Assembly (NCBI RefSeq): GCF_001442615.1 | Contig: NZ_LMXN01000002.1 | Location: 372,001 to 436,000 of the forward strand | DNA length: 64,000 nucleotides | Reading direction: 5' to 3' | From: Algoriphagus resistens | GTDB lineage: Bacteria; Bacteroidota; Bacteroidia; Cytophagales; Cyclobacteriaceae | In this document: in pieces, positions 18,626 to 27,987 of the stretch | How the letters are laid out: the number at the start of each line of letters is the position of its first letter | How positions within the stretch are numbered: the stretch's first letter is position 1 | Notes under the pieces: model-generated | The model's database searches: none | What the model was told of the DNA's origin: nothing | The model's input: the letters and a program-made list of their open reading frames with translations, nothing else | Position numbers and translations under genes: made by a program

Positions 18626-20527
18626 TTAAGCCGCTTCACTTTCCTCTTCAGCCGCTTCGGTAGCTTTTGGATCCTCAAGTGCCAAATCCTTTTCAATCTT
18701 TAGATTCTTTATAATAAAGTTCTGACGATTTGGTGTATTCTTGCCCATATAGAAAGTAAGCAAGTCACCTATCTTGGTCTCCTTATTCAATATTATCGGC
18801 TCCAGGCGTATATCCTCTCCTATAAATCCTCCGAATTCCTCAGGAGAAATCTCCCCCAATCCTTTAAATCGGGTAATTTCAGGCTTGTTTCCAAGCTTAT
18901 GAATTGCCCGCTGTCGCTCCTCGTCTGTATAGCAATAGATTGTTTCCTTTTTGTTTCTCACCCGGAATAATGGAGTTTCCAGAATGAATAAATGTCCATT
19001 CTTTACCAAGTCAGGAAAAAACTGCAGGAAATAAGTCATAATCAGCAAGCGGATGTGCATACCATCGACATCTGCATCCGTAGCGATTACAATCTTTCTA
19101 TAGCGAAGATTTTCAATTCCGTCTTCAATATTTAGTGCATGTTGTAGAAGGTTAAATTCCTCATTCTCATACACCACTTTCTTGGTCATCCCAAAACAGT
19201 TTAAAGGCTTTCCCCGAAGTGAAAACACTGCCTGGGTCTGTACATCCCGGGATTTGGTGATAGATCCCGAAGCGGAATCACCCTCAGTAAGGAACAGCAT
19301 TGTATTGGCTTTCATATCCTCATTGGCTTTGGGATCGTCGTAGTGCACACGGCAATCTCTCAGCTTCTTATTGTGCAGATTGGCCTTTTTGGCCCGGTCG
19401 TTTGCCAATTTCTTAATCCCTGAAATCTCCTTACGCTCACGTTCGGATTGAAGGATTCTCTTTAAAAGAGCATCTGCAACCGCTGGGTTTTTATGCAAGT
19501 AATTATCAAGCTCCGTCTTGAGGAAGTCATTGATAAACGTACGGACGGTGGGGCCATCTGGTCCAACAGATTGGGAACCAAGCTTAGTCTTGGTCTGCGA
19601 CTCGAAAACAGGTTCCTGCACCCGGATGGAAATTGCGGCTACGACGCTTTGCCGAATGTCAGAAGCATCATAATCTTTCTTGAAAAATTCCCGTACTGTC
19701 TTCACGACTGCCTCTCGGAACGCCGCTAAATGTGTCCCCCCTTGTGTCGTGTATTGACCATTGACAAAAGAATAATACTCCTCTCCATACTGATTGGAGT
19801 GCGTGAGAGCCATTTCTATATCATTCCCTTTCAGGTGAATAATAGGATATCGCTGAGTCTCCTCATCTATCTTATTGGAAAGCAAATCATAAAGTCCTCT
19901 GTCAGAGAAATATTTTTTCCCGTTATAGTTGATCGTAAGACCTGCGTTTAGATAGGCATAGTTCCAAATCTGATTTTCGAGATATTCAGGTATGAAATGG
20001 TAGTTTTTGAAAATGCCGCCATCAGGAGAAAAAACGACTTTTGTTCCATTTCTATCGGATGTCTTGGTCACTGGTGGATCGTTTACCAAGATGCCTTTTT
20101 CGAATTCGGCTACTTTGGTTTCTCCCTCACGGTAAGCCTGCACTTTAAAAAAGTCAGACAACGCGTTCACTGCTTTGGTACCTACCCCATTTAAGCCGAC
20201 AGACTTCTGAAAAGCGCCGGAATCGTATTTGCCACCTGTATTAATCTTGGAAACGCAGTCGATGACTTTGCCCAGTGGAATCCCACGGCCATAATCCCGG
20301 ACTTCCACTTTATGTTCGGAGATTTTGACATCGATGGTTCTTCCATAGCCCATCATATGTTCATCAATAGAATTATCCAGCACCTCCTTGACAAGGACAT
20401 AGATACCGTCATCCTGCGCACTTCCATCGCCTAACTTTCCAATGTACATACCCGGTCTTAACCTGATATGCTCCCTCCAGTCGAGGGATTTGATACTGTC
20501 TTCTGTATATTTAACTGCTTCAGCCAT
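18626..20527 (-). CDS. parE: DNA topoisomerase IV subunit B
   Basis: The 633-residue ATPase subunit of topoisomerase IV. The GHKL ATPase shows [24 protein letters not shown] and [14 protein letters not shown]; the TOPRIM domain shows [10 protein letters not shown] (glutamate for metal) and [12 protein letters not shown]. The C-terminus has RFKGLGE. Length and the pairing with parC on the same strand support ParE over GyrB. The last residues form an acidic tail. The start is ATG at 20527, 24 bases beyond the stop of the preceding membrane-protein gene. Confidence 0.92.
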   Translation of the reverse strand: MAEAVKYTEDSIKSLDWREHIRLRPGMYIGKLGDGSAQDDGIYVLVKEVLDNSIDEHMMGYGRTIDVKISEHKVEVRDYGRGIPLGKVIDCVSKINTGGKYDSGAFQKSVGLNGVGTKAVNALSDFFKVQAYREGETKVAEFEKGILVNDPPVTKTSDRNGTKVVFSPDGGIFKNYHFIPEYLENQIWNYAYLNAGLTINYNGKKYFSDRGLYDLLSNKIDEETQRYPIIHLKGNDIEMALTHSNQYGEEYYSFVNGQYTTQGGTHLAAFREAVVKTVREFFKKDYDASDIRQSVVAAISIRVQEPVFESQTKTKLGSQSVGPDGPTVRTFINDFLKTELDNYLHKNPAVADALLKRILQSERERKEISGIKKLANDRAKKANLHNKKLRDCRVHYDDPKANEDMKANTMLFLTEGDSASGSITKSRDVQTQAVFSLRGKPLNCFGMTKKVVYENEEFNLLQHALNIEDGIENLRYRKIVIATDADVDGMHIRLLIMTYFLQFFPDLVKNGHLFILETPLFRVRNKKETIYCYTDEERQRAIHKLGNKPEITRFKGLGEISPEEFGGFIGEDIRLEPIILNKETKIGDLLTFYMGKNTPNRQNFIIKNLKIEKDLALEDPKATEAAEEESEAA

Positions 20528-20551
20528 ATTCTTTTTGATACTTATTTCTGC

Positions 20552-21046
20552 TCAAGACTTAGTTGAAACTTGGTTGAATTTCCCTATAAAGATCGCAAAC
20601 AACCCCAATACCCAGAAAACGAAAAGTCCAGGTATGAGATAAAAGAAGAAATTATACTGGTTCGCGGCGATTTCCTCTTGATTATTGATCGCATGGGTAT
20701 AAAATACCAACATGCCCAGGCTCATGTTTAGTATGCCGCCGAAAGAATAAAACCAGGCCAGGTAATAATCCCTAAACTTGTCCCCAATGGGGAAAACCCG
20801 GATCAAACCCTTATGATTTTTGGTTTCGAGTAATTTGGGAGGAAGTAGAACGATCACGTTCATTATAATAAAAACTGCGATCATTCCATAGAAAAAAGTA
20901 CCCTTATCCAGTTTTTCGGCCGATAATCCATTTTCATCGAAATTATAACTGACTTTCTCCGGCAATGCAGCATAGAAATACAGCAGAAAGAAAATGAACA
21001 GGGCAACACTGAGGAAATAAAAGGCTTTTCCGAATCGGTAATACAT
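20552..21046 (-). CDS. Four-TM membrane protein, DUF1648-like
   Basis: A 164-residue inner-membrane protein with hydrophobic segments at about 8-28, 51-70, 93-115 and 132-155. Between the first two lies LPEKVSYNFDENG, which resembles the LPxxVxxHFxxxG motif of the DUF1648 domain found in SdpI-like immunity proteins. No other SdpI features are clear. It lies directly upstream of parE on the same strand, 24 bases away, and may be co-transcribed with it. Function is unknown. Confidence 0.72.
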   Translation of the reverse strand: MYYRFGKAFYFLSVALFIFFLLYFYAALPEKVSYNFDENGLSAEKLDKGTFFYGMIAVFIIMNVIVLLPPKLLETKNHKGLIRVFPIGDKFRDYYLAWFYSFGGILNMSLGMLVFYTHAINNQEEIAANQYNFFFYLIPGLFVFWVLGLFAIFIGKFNQVSTKS

Positions 21047-21123
21047 AATTGAGGGGAATTGAATGCGCTAATATAAAGGATTTGGACAAATCGAATCCGA
21101 CTTATCCATCTTCCTTTTATCTT

Positions 21124-21131
21124 TATCTTTG
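21124..21131 (+). promoter_or_regulatory. -7 promoter element for sterol-desaturase-like gene
   Basis: TATCTTTG fits TAnnTTTG. It overlaps an in-frame TTG at 21129, ruling that out as a start and supporting the ATG at 21162. Confidence 0.5.
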
Positions 21132-21161
21132 ACAAATAGCTTCGCTAAAACACCCAAAATA

Positions 21162-22394
21162 ATGAACCTCAGTCCAGTAGTGATCGCGATCCCGATGTAT
21201 TTCATTTTGATGGCTATAGAAATGATTGTCCTTAGATTTCAAAAACATCCCGGCTACCGGCTCAACGATGCAATTACTAATATCAATTGTGGGGTGATCT
21301 CCCAAGTGACTGGAGTCTTCATCAAAGTGCTTTCGATTGGAATCTATACGCTGATCTACCAATACCTCGCATTTTTCCATATTCCCAACAATGTATGGAC
21401 TTTCCTGCTTTTATTCTTTCTCTACGATTTCTGTTATTATTGGGCTCACAGGATGAGCCATGAGATTAATCTATTCTGGGGAGGACATGTAGTACATCAT
21501 TCCAGTGAAGAGTATAATCTCTCAGTGGCGCTCCGCCAGAGCAGCACACAGACCATTTGGACTTTCTTCTTTTATTTCCCACTTGCACTCTTGGGTTTCG
21601 ATCCTGTGATGTTGATTTTGGCTTCAGGGATCAATCTGTTGTACCAATTCTGGATTCATACTGAAGTCATAGGCAGAATGGGGTTTTTAGAGAAATTCAT
21701 GAATACGCCTTCGCATCATCGAGTTCATCATGGTCGCAATCCCAATTATATTGACAAGAACCATGGGGGTATTTTCATCATTTTCGATAAATGGTTTGGC
21801 ACATTCCGGGCAGAAGAGGAAAAACCGACTTACGGTATCACAACTCCTGTAAAAAGCTGGAATCCTGTTTGGGTCAACCTGGCACACTATGCCAATATGA
21901 AAGAAGAGCTTAAGATGATCCCAAGCTGGGCTGATCGAATAAAATACCTCTTTTACAAACCTGGCTGGCTGCCGGATTACCTGGGTGGTTATCGTGCGCC
22001 CAAAGAAGTAGAAGCTGGCTATCAGAAGTTCGATACAGTAGTTCCCAATTCATTGAATTGGTATGTGTTTGCCCACTATATTTCGGTCTTGCCGCTTACA
22101 GGCTTTTTTCTCTTCGAGGTGGACAGCTTTAACTGGCTGCCCAAAGTCCTTGTAAGTTCAATAATCGTGTGGACGACGGTGAGTTTTTCGGGGATATTCG
22201 AAAAAAGAAGCTGGTATTTCCCTCAGGAGATAGCAAGAATCCTTGCTTTTGCAGGAGTTGTCTTTTTCTTGATCCAATCTCTGCTACCTTTGCCGGTTCT
22301 AGTCGGAATCTTGGGCTTTTATTGTGTGGGTTCTTTCTATTGGCTGTGGAAAAACCTGCAGCTCAAATCCCGAATCCATTCCATTTCTTTATAA
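21162..22394 (+). CDS. Sterol desaturase / fatty acid hydroxylase family protein
   Basis: A 410-residue membrane di-iron enzyme. The histidine clusters of PF04116 are present: HRMSHE, HVVHHSSEEYN and HHRVHHGRNPNYIDKNHGG. Members hydroxylate or desaturate lipids, such as sterols, carotenoids or sphingolipid chains; the substrate here is unknown. Seven or more hydrophobic segments flank the catalytic core, with extra segments at the C-terminus (about 290-400). I chose ATG 21162 (MNLSPVVIAIPM) because the promoter -7 element covers the more upstream in-frame TTG. A small lipoprotein gene follows 2 bases after its stop. Confidence 0.88.
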   Translation: MNLSPVVIAIPMYFILMAIEMIVLRFQKHPGYRLNDAITNINCGVISQVTGVFIKVLSIGIYTLIYQYLAFFHIPNNVWTFLLLFFLYDFCYYWAHRMSHEINLFWGGHVVHHSSEEYNLSVALRQSSTQTIWTFFFYFPLALLGFDPVMLILASGINLLYQFWIHTEVIGRMGFLEKFMNTPSHHRVHHGRNPNYIDKNHGGIFIIFDKWFGTFRAEEEKPTYGITTPVKSWNPVWVNLAHYANMKEELKMIPSWADRIKYLFYKPGWLPDYLGGYRAPKEVEAGYQKFDTVVPNSLNWYVFAHYISVLPLTGFFLFEVDSFNWLPKVLVSSIIVWTTVSFSGIFEKRSWYFPQEIARILAFAGVVFFLIQSLLPLPVLVGILGFYCVGSFYWLWKNLQLKSRIHSISL

Positions 22395-22396
22395 TC

Positions 22397-22783
22397 ATGA
22401 AAAAATCTTTACTCTTTTTCTCTGTTTTAGTTGTTTCCATTTCCTTTTCCTGCAGCTCCAAAAGAGATACAGGAAGCATGAATATGGAAAACTGGAAATC
22501 TGACAGGAACGGTTGCAAAGGATTGAGAATCCAGGATCTGGAAGAACTTGAGCGGTTAAAACATTCTTATTTGGGAGTAGATAACCAAGCCTTGATCAAA
22601 ACGTTTGGACGTCCCGACCGGGTGGAATTGGTTGATAAAAGCCAGACTTTTTTCTTCTATTTTCTGGAACCTAGTGATAATTGTGATGGAGTAGAAATCG
22701 AAAAAGAACCCCTTAGAGTTCTTTTTCGATTAAATGCAATAAGCAAAGTATCCGAGGTGACGATTACAACCCAGAACCCATAA
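22397..22783 (+). CDS. Small lipoprotein, unknown function
   Basis: A 128-residue protein with a lipoprotein signal ending SFSCSS (cysteine near residue 19). It contains KTFGRPDRVELVDKSQTFFFY, a pattern seen in small SmpA/BamE-like or DUF lipoproteins, but the match is weak. It starts 2 bases after the stop of the sterol-desaturase-like gene, so the two form an operon and may act together in the envelope. A longer open frame extends upstream into the desaturase gene, but the ATG at 22397 with its signal peptide is the clear start. Its 3' end overlaps the convergent ROK gene by 20 bases. Confidence 0.75.
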   Translation: MKKSLLFFSVLVVSISFSCSSKRDTGSMNMENWKSDRNGCKGLRIQDLEELERLKHSYLGVDNQALIKTFGRPDRVELVDKSQTFFFYFLEPSDNCDGVEIEKEPLRVLFRLNAISKVSEVTITTQNP

Positions 22784-23696
22784 AACACAGTGCAGCTGCT
22801 CCAAGGGTTCCGGCATTATTTTCTAGAGTAGCTTTTTTCAAAACTAAATCCTTCCCGTAATACTGCGTCAAATATTGTTTGATGGTGCGATCCAGCGTAG
22901 GCATCATAAATTCCAATCCCGCAGAAATCCCTCCTCCAAAATACACATTTGTCACATCGAGAATCCTGATTGCAGATACAATTGCTTCCCCTAGTATTCT
23001 TCCCACCTCCTCAAATACCATCAGGGAAACCGGGTTTCCGGCTTTCGCTGTATCCACTAAAAGATGTGTTCCTAGCTCAGCTCCTACCAGGACTCCGGCT
23101 TCTTGAGGATAAGCATCGATGAGTCGGGACATTATAGTTAAGATTCCTTTTCTTCCGATGAGCGTCTCAAGTCTAGCGGCTCCCTTTGAAAGCATATGGC
23201 CCATTTCCATGGCATTTCCTCTTGATCCCTTGAACACTTCTCCGTCCAATACCAAGGCACTGCCGATCCCAGTCCCCATGGTGATGAACAGGAAATTCTG
23301 AGGGGGATCATCTTTCCCAAAATAAAATTCTCCTATCGCAGCTGCTGCAGCGTCATTTTCTAAAGAAAATTCATGCTTTGGGAATTTCTCTTCAAGCTGC
23401 CCTTTAAGATTAAAGCCGTTTAGAGTAGGTATTGCGGGTATCTCCAGTGCTGTGGTTCTATCTTTTGAAATCATACCAGGAAGTCCGATTCCAACATTTT
23501 TTACATCCGGATATTTGATGAGATATTTCTCCAAGCCAGCTATAAATGCTGGACCAAAACCTTCAGGATGATCACGATAAGAAGTGGTGTCTTCTTTCAC
23601 AAAGTCCAATATATTGCCTTCTCTATTTACAAGGCCAATTTTCAAGTGAGTTCCCCCCACATCCACTCCTAGGAAATGTGCTTCCTGATTTTGCAT
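22764..23696 (-). CDS. ROK family sugar kinase (glucokinase-like)
   Basis: A 310-residue ROK family protein, probably an ATP- or polyphosphate-dependent glucokinase acting in the cytoplasm. The phosphate-binding motif DVGGTHLKIG is at the N-terminus; ENDAAAAAIGE carries the catalytic aspartate; TMGTGIGSALVLDG follows. The usual ROK zinc motif (CxCGxxGCxE) is absent: after EMGHM the sequence reads LSKGAARLETLIG. This places it with the zinc-less ROK kinases such as polyphosphate glucokinases rather than the repressors. It has no DNA-binding domain. Confidence 0.87.
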   Translation of the reverse strand: MQNQEAHFLGVDVGGTHLKIGLVNREGNILDFVKEDTTSYRDHPEGFGPAFIAGLEKYLIKYPDVKNVGIGLPGMISKDRTTALEIPAIPTLNGFNLKGQLEEKFPKHEFSLENDAAAAAIGEFYFGKDDPPQNFLFITMGTGIGSALVLDGEVFKGSRGNAMEMGHMLSKGAARLETLIGRKGILTIMSRLIDAYPQEAGVLVGAELGTHLLVDTAKAGNPVSLMVFEEVGRILGEAIVSAIRILDVTNVYFGGGISAGLEFMMPTLDRTIKQYLTQYYGKDLVLKKATLENNAGTLGAAALCFMGSGL

Positions 23697-23742
23697 AGTA
23701 TTATTAATAGGTTTACGGTTTCAAAAAAGCAAAAGAAAAGTA

Positions 23743-24237
23743 TTACTTCCTATAATCCTTCCCAATCTGCTGGAAAATTTTGAAAACTGCCGGACAAACA
23801 AGGGTGTTTTTAAGTGAAAGCTCTAGAACACCATGCATTTTTTTACGGTTTGTGTGAGGATACTCCCGGCAGGCCTTTGGCCGATCTTCATACACAAGAC
23901 ATTTATTGTCGGGCCCCAAAAAAGCACAGGGAGAAAAATTCAGGACAAAATCACCCTCCTCATCCCGATGCAAATATTCGTCAATAAAAACACTGCTTTT
24001 CATCCGGAAAACCTTAGCCAGACGATCAATATCCGTATTTAGAAAAATTGGGCTTGTTGTCTTACAACAATTGGCACAATCCAAACAATCTAGTTCGCTG
24101 AAAACCTGCTCATGCAAGTTCCCGAACCTTTCGTCCAAAACCTTAGGCTTTACTTTTCTAAGCCTAGCTCTTAGCTTTTGATTAGAAGAATATTCTGATC
24201 TGCTCTCTTTACCGAAATTTTCAAGGTCAATTTCCAA
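23743..24237 (-). CDS. YkgJ family cysteine-cluster protein
   Basis: A 164-residue protein of the PF03692 type, thought to bind zinc or an iron-sulphur cluster. The cysteine cluster is clear: CLDCANCCKTTSP, then CAFLGPDNKCLVYEDRPKAC with the typical RPxxCRxYP end. The biochemical role of the family is not established. The only plausible start is TTG at 24237 (first residues MEIDLENFG); no ATG occurs before the cluster. The N-terminal 45 residues are basic. Confidence 0.85.
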   Translation of the reverse strand: MEIDLENFGKESRSEYSSNQKLRARLRKVKPKVLDERFGNLHEQVFSELDCLDCANCCKTTSPIFLNTDIDRLAKVFRMKSSVFIDEYLHRDEEGDFVLNFSPCAFLGPDNKCLVYEDRPKACREYPHTNRKKMHGVLELSLKNTLVCPAVFKIFQQIGKDYRK

Positions 24238-24341
24238 TTTCTCTAGAAGTTAAATAATGTTTTTGAAACTAATTATGAAAAAAAATTCTTTTATAAACTA
24301 TAGATATTCAGTATCTTAAGAAGCAACAAAACCCTATAGCC

Positions 24342-24716
24342 ATGAAAACTCACCCTTCAGAATTGTATTTCTACCATTCCCCTACGCAGCTGGTAGATAA
24401 GCAGACATTGGCTTATGCCAAATCAATATCCCAATTTGTTAACACGATTGACCTTAGCAAAGAAAAGCTCACTCCTACCCAATGGAATAGTCTTTTGCTC
24501 AAACTAAATCTCCGGGCAAAAGATTTACTCAACCGAGCTCATCCGGATTACCAGCGATTCATCGCAGGCAAAAATTGGGATGATGAGAGCTGGCTGAATA
24601 TCCTGATCAAATTTCCAAATCTGATCAAAGCCCCTATTGCTACCTTACAGGGCCGGGCGATATTTTGCATCACTCCAACTGATATTCTAAAACTTAATTC
24701 GATGCATTTAGTCTGA
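24342..24716 (+). CDS. ArsC/Spx-fold protein lacking the catalytic cysteine
   Basis: A 124-residue protein that resembles the arsenate reductase (ArsC) family: an N-terminal strand ending YFYHSPTQ, where ArsC has YHNPxC, and a C-terminal FPNLIKAPIATLQGRAIFC, where ArsC has LIKRPIVVxxxxA. The active cysteine position is glutamine (residue 16), and the RPI arginine is alanine. Enzymatic arsenate reduction by the usual mechanism is therefore unlikely; a regulatory or structural role is possible. It overlaps the convergent S1-protein gene by 23 bases. The fold call is inference from these motifs. Confidence 0.65.
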   Translation: MKTHPSELYFYHSPTQLVDKQTLAYAKSISQFVNTIDLSKEKLTPTQWNSLLLKLNLRAKDLLNRAHPDYQRFIAGKNWDDESWLNILIKFPNLIKAPIATLQGRAIFCITPTDILKLNSMHLV

Positions 24717-25530
24717 TCCCTTCCGGCTCGATCTGGATCATCCTAGCTTTGTACAATTGCCCAATGCACTGTTTGAAATGCTTCTTGCTCATCGCCAAAT
24801 GCTCCTGGATTTCCTCAGGGGCTGATTTATCATGCAATGGTAAAAATCCTTTTGCCTCCAGGATAGAAAGTATTTTTTCCGACCCTTCATCATATTTCAC
24901 CCGACCAAGAGGCAATAATTGCAAATCCAGTTTTCCGTCCTCACGGTTCTTTTTCACATAAACTTTACGCTTTTCTCCTAGTTCCAATGGTTGGAATACC
25001 TCATTTTTGAATAGAAGTCCCTCGTATTCATTATCAATCAAAACCTTGAATCCAAGATCCGTTTCTTCAAAAATAAGACCTTCAAGTTCCTTTCCTACTT
25101 CCCAGTCAAGCGGTGCCAACCGAATGAAGTCTCTGTATTTATTGACTCCAATCAATCTGTTGGTCTTATAATCTACGCAAACCTTCACCAAGTATTTTTG
25201 TCCCACTTCCATGTTTTTGCCCATTTCAGATTTTGGAACAAAAAGATCCTTGGGTAGTCCCCAATCCATAAATGTGCCGAAAGAAGTAACTTCCTTAGCT
25301 TTCAAAACAGCAAACTCATCCAATAGTGCCAAAGGCTTTTGTGTCACAGCTACTGGCCGGTCCTCGCTATCTGTATAGACAAATACTTCAATTTCGTCTC
25401 CTTCTTTTTCTTCTCCAGTCAAGTATCCTTTGGGAAGCAAAAGTTCTTCGCCGGAATTCAGCGCCAAATATGCCCCGAAGTCTGTAAATCTATTGATGGG
25501 TAATTTTGAGATTAAACCAAGTTCCTTCAT
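24694..25530 (-). CDS. CvfB-like S1 RNA-binding protein
   Basis: A 278-residue protein of the CvfB/YitL type, with tandem S1-like beta-barrels and a C-terminal winged helix. Visible repeats are FGAYLALNSGEELLLPKGY, FGTFMDWGLPKDLFVPKSE and LGFKVLIDNEYEGLLFKNE, followed by a winged-helix region (HLAMSKKHFKQCIGQLYKA). The family binds RNA and affects gene expression in Firmicutes; its role in Bacteroidota is unclear. I place the start at ATG 25530 (MKELGLISKLPINRF), where homologues begin, rather than at an ATG 40 codons upstream whose extra residues look unlike a conserved domain. Confidence 0.85.
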   Translation of the reverse strand: MKELGLISKLPINRFTDFGAYLALNSGEELLLPKGYLTGEEKEGDEIEVFVYTDSEDRPVAVTQKPLALLDEFAVLKAKEVTSFGTFMDWGLPKDLFVPKSEMGKNMEVGQKYLVKVCVDYKTNRLIGVNKYRDFIRLAPLDWEVGKELEGLIFEETDLGFKVLIDNEYEGLLFKNEVFQPLELGEKRKVYVKKNREDGKLDLQLLPLGRVKYDEGSEKILSILEAKGFLPLHDKSAPEEIQEHLAMSKKHFKQCIGQLYKARMIQIEPEGIRLNASN

Positions 25531-25706
25531 TCCCCAAAGGTAGGCAATAATCGCAGTTTGAAAACTGAACTTTTGTGACCAACAAAGTAAAGAACCGAAA
25601 GTTGAAAAATTGGATTTGGTCACTGCTGGAATTAGCTTTGAACTCTTCAACTGTTTAAACCTGTTGAAATAGACCCAAATTCTAACGTTAACCTTAATCC
25701 TTCTTT

Positions 25707-26597
25707 ATGAAAAATATCTCAGTCATTGGTTCTGGTACCATGGGAAATGGCATTGCGCATGTAGTTGCACAGCATGGCTACGAAATCAGCCTGATCGATA
25801 TCAAACAGGAATTCCTGGACAAAGCGCTGGCTACTATTGCCAAGAACCTAGACAGGCAAGTAGGCAAAGGATTGATTACCGAAGATGATAAAAAGGCAGC
25901 TTTAAGCAGGATTATCACATTCACTGATTTGGAAGATGGCGTAAAGTCCGCTGACCTTGTGGTGGAAGCCGCTACTGAAACCGTGGAAATTAAGCTGGAT
26001 TTATTCCGTCAACTAGACCAATTCACTCCCAAAAAGACAATTTTGGCCAGCAATACTTCTTCTATTTCCATTACAAAAATAGCCGCAGTTACCAAAAGGC
26101 CCGAACAGGTAATTGGTATGCATTTCATGAATCCCGTACCGGTAATGAAGCTGGTGGAAGTGATCCGTGGATATGCTACCTCTGATGAAGTGACTGCCAA
26201 AATCATGACTTTGTCTACTAATCTTTCTAAAGAGCCCGTAGAGGTCAATGATTATCCTGGCTTCGTCGCAAACAGAGTCCTGATGCCAATGATCAACGAG
26301 GCTATTTACACTCTTTTTGAAGGAGTGGCTGGTGTACATGAAATTGACACGGTGATGAAGCTTGGAATGGCACATCCGATGGGACCTTTGCAATTGGCAG
26401 ATTTTATCGGTTTGGACGTTTGTCTTTCGATTCTAAGAGTTCTTCAAGACGGTTTTGGTAATCCGAAATATGCCCCATGCCCACTTTTAGTTAACATGGT
26501 CCAGGCTGGCTTCAAAGGAGTAAAATCCGGAGAAGGTTTTTACAAATACACTGTAGGAAGCAAAGATTCTGTCATTTCTCCCCGTTTCACAAAATAA
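25707..26597 (+). CDS. 3-hydroxybutyryl-CoA dehydrogenase
   Basis: A 296-residue 3-hydroxyacyl-CoA dehydrogenase. The Rossmann NAD site reads GSGTMGNGIAHVVAQHGY; the catalytic pair lies in GMHFMNPVPVMKLVE (histidine) and the later SEVT/PGFVANR region that is typical of the family. Length matches the stand-alone dehydrogenase rather than the fused FadB form. It acts in fatty acid degradation or butyrate-type metabolism. No thiolase or enoyl-CoA hydratase gene is next to it. The deoxynucleoside kinase gene follows 5 bases after its stop, so they are probably co-transcribed. Confidence 0.93.
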   Translation: MKNISVIGSGTMGNGIAHVVAQHGYEISLIDIKQEFLDKALATIAKNLDRQVGKGLITEDDKKAALSRIITFTDLEDGVKSADLVVEAATETVEIKLDLFRQLDQFTPKKTILASNTSSISITKIAAVTKRPEQVIGMHFMNPVPVMKLVEVIRGYATSDEVTAKIMTLSTNLSKEPVEVNDYPGFVANRVLMPMINEAIYTLFEGVAGVHEIDTVMKLGMAHPMGPLQLADFIGLDVCLSILRVLQDGFGNPKYAPCPLLVNMVQAGFKGVKSGEGFYKYTVGSKDSVISPRFTK

Positions 26598-26602
26598 GAA
26601 CA

Positions 26603-27220
26603 ATGCATATCGCAGTATCTGGAAATATAGGCAGTGGAAAGACTACACTTACCGAAAAACTTGCCAAGCATTACGGCTGGAAAGCTGAATTTGAAGCTGT
26701 AGATAACAATCCTTATTTACCTGATTTTTATGAAGATATGAAAAGATGGGCCTTTCATCTTCAAGTATATTTTCTCAATTCCAGATTTAATCAACTGAAG
26801 AAGATACAGCAGAGTAATACACCTACAATCCAGGACAGGACTATCTATGAAGATGCCTATATTTTTGCTGCCAATCTATATAAAAGCAAGCTAATGACGG
26901 AGCGGGATTATGCGAATTACCTCAGTCTTTTCGATAGTATGATCGCTCATGTGAAAGCTCCGGATCTCTTGATCTACCTAAAAGCTGATATTCCAAAGCT
27001 GGTAGGGCAGATCGAAAAGCGTGGCAGAGATTACGAAACGACTATGCGAATAGATTATCTGAAAAACCTCAATACACATTACCAAGATTGGATATCTGGC
27101 TATGTGGAAGGAAAACTACTGATCATAGATGTGAATAACCTTGATTTTGTGAAGTATCCAAGCGATTTCTCTCTAGTAGTTGAAAAAGTAGAGCGGGAAA
27201 TTTTTGGATTATTCTCTTAA
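26603..27220 (+). CDS. Deoxynucleoside kinase
   Basis: A 205-residue kinase that phosphorylates deoxynucleosides for salvage into DNA precursors. The P-loop GNIGSGKTTL is at residues 7-16; the substrate and catalytic region DRTIYEDAYIFA (DRS-like motif) follows; a lid with basic residues (KRGRDYE) is near 145. Family features point to a deoxyadenosine/deoxyguanosine kinase type, but specificity is not readable from sequence. It lies 5 bases after the hydroxybutyryl-CoA dehydrogenase gene. Confidence 0.9.
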   Translation: MHIAVSGNIGSGKTTLTEKLAKHYGWKAEFEAVDNNPYLPDFYEDMKRWAFHLQVYFLNSRFNQLKKIQQSNTPTIQDRTIYEDAYIFAANLYKSKLMTERDYANYLSLFDSMIAHVKAPDLLIYLKADIPKLVGQIEKRGRDYETTMRIDYLKNLNTHYQDWISGYVEGKLLIIDVNNLDFVKYPSDFSLVVEKVEREIFGLFS

Positions 27221-27269
27221 AACCTAGCTAAACTCAAAAACAACAGAGAATTAGTCAGATTTTATGGGG

Positions 27270-27917
27270 CTAGGACTGGTACTTTCGAATAAACCAGTTT
27301 AAAATCATCTTCCGCTGCTCCTCTTTGGGATTAATAAGCAATTGATCCAGACGCTTCAAGGAACCGCCGGTCATTAGCGTTTCGTAAGGTGTAATGCGAA
27401 AAAGTTTATATCCGTGAATTCTCGTTTGGATATCAAATTGAACATCGTTGTATGCGGTGAGCTTCCAACCTGAAGCTCCGTTTCCTGAGAAATCTCCCGG
27501 CTCAGAAGCATCTCCAAAACAATGCTTGGCAACAGGCGGACCATTCCAGATTCTTTGTTGCAACCCTACCTTCATGCACTCTTTTTCATAGCTTCTACAC
27601 AGCCTTTTTTGGGTTTCTAGAAAAGGAAAGTTTAATTCCGAATAAAGATCTGATTTAAAAGTTATTAATCGGTATCTATTGAAGTGGATTTCTTCATCAT
27701 ACAAGAACAAATTTCTGTTGATTTTGAAGTCGATTTTCAGCTTTTCAAGCATAGGCAGTTTTCCAATTCCCCCGAGATCATCATAGATATCCGCCAGCCA
27801 GTTTCTCCCTTTTTCATCTAAATATTTGGGTATTACTTCCAGTTCAAAATCCCGCGCAAAATCCACCTCTCCTTCACGTAAAATAATATCAAGCTGACGG
27901 GTCATTAAGTTATCCAT
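27270..27917 (-). CDS. Hypothetical protein, 215 aa
   Basis: A soluble, signal-less protein with no motif I recognise. It begins MDNLMTRQLDIILREGE and has a mixed alpha/beta composition with many aromatic and charged residues. Notable segments are GNGASGWKLTAYNDVQFDIQ and RITPYETLMTGG. The good codon use and long open frame make it a real gene. It lies downstream of a small membrane-protein gene on the same strand, 70 bases away. Function is unknown. Confidence 0.7.
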   Translation of the reverse strand: MDNLMTRQLDIILREGEVDFARDFELEVIPKYLDEKGRNWLADIYDDLGGIGKLPMLEKLKIDFKINRNLFLYDEEIHFNRYRLITFKSDLYSELNFPFLETQKRLCRSYEKECMKVGLQQRIWNGPPVAKHCFGDASEPGDFSGNGASGWKLTAYNDVQFDIQTRIHGYKLFRITPYETLMTGGSLKRLDQLLINPKEEQRKMILNWFIRKYQS

Positions 27918-27933
27918 TGAATTGGTATTTCCC

Positions 27934-27947
27934 CGGCAGGCCTGCCG
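27934..27947. repeat. Perfect GC-rich palindrome
   Basis: CGGCAGGCCTGCCG is a perfect 14-bp palindrome lying 17 bases upstream of the hypothetical 215-aa gene. It could be an operator or part of a short repeat. I did not find a second copy in this window. Confidence 0.45.
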
Positions 27948-27987
27948 AGTAAGTGTAAGCTATTGAACAAATAAGAGGATTGGCTAT

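Noticed and set aside
25535..25542. TACCTTTG on the minus strand just upstream of the CvfB-like gene as a promoter
   Set aside because: It lies only 4 bases before the proposed ATG at 25530, so it would place the transcript start inside the gene. It could fit a leaderless transcript, but there is no independent support.
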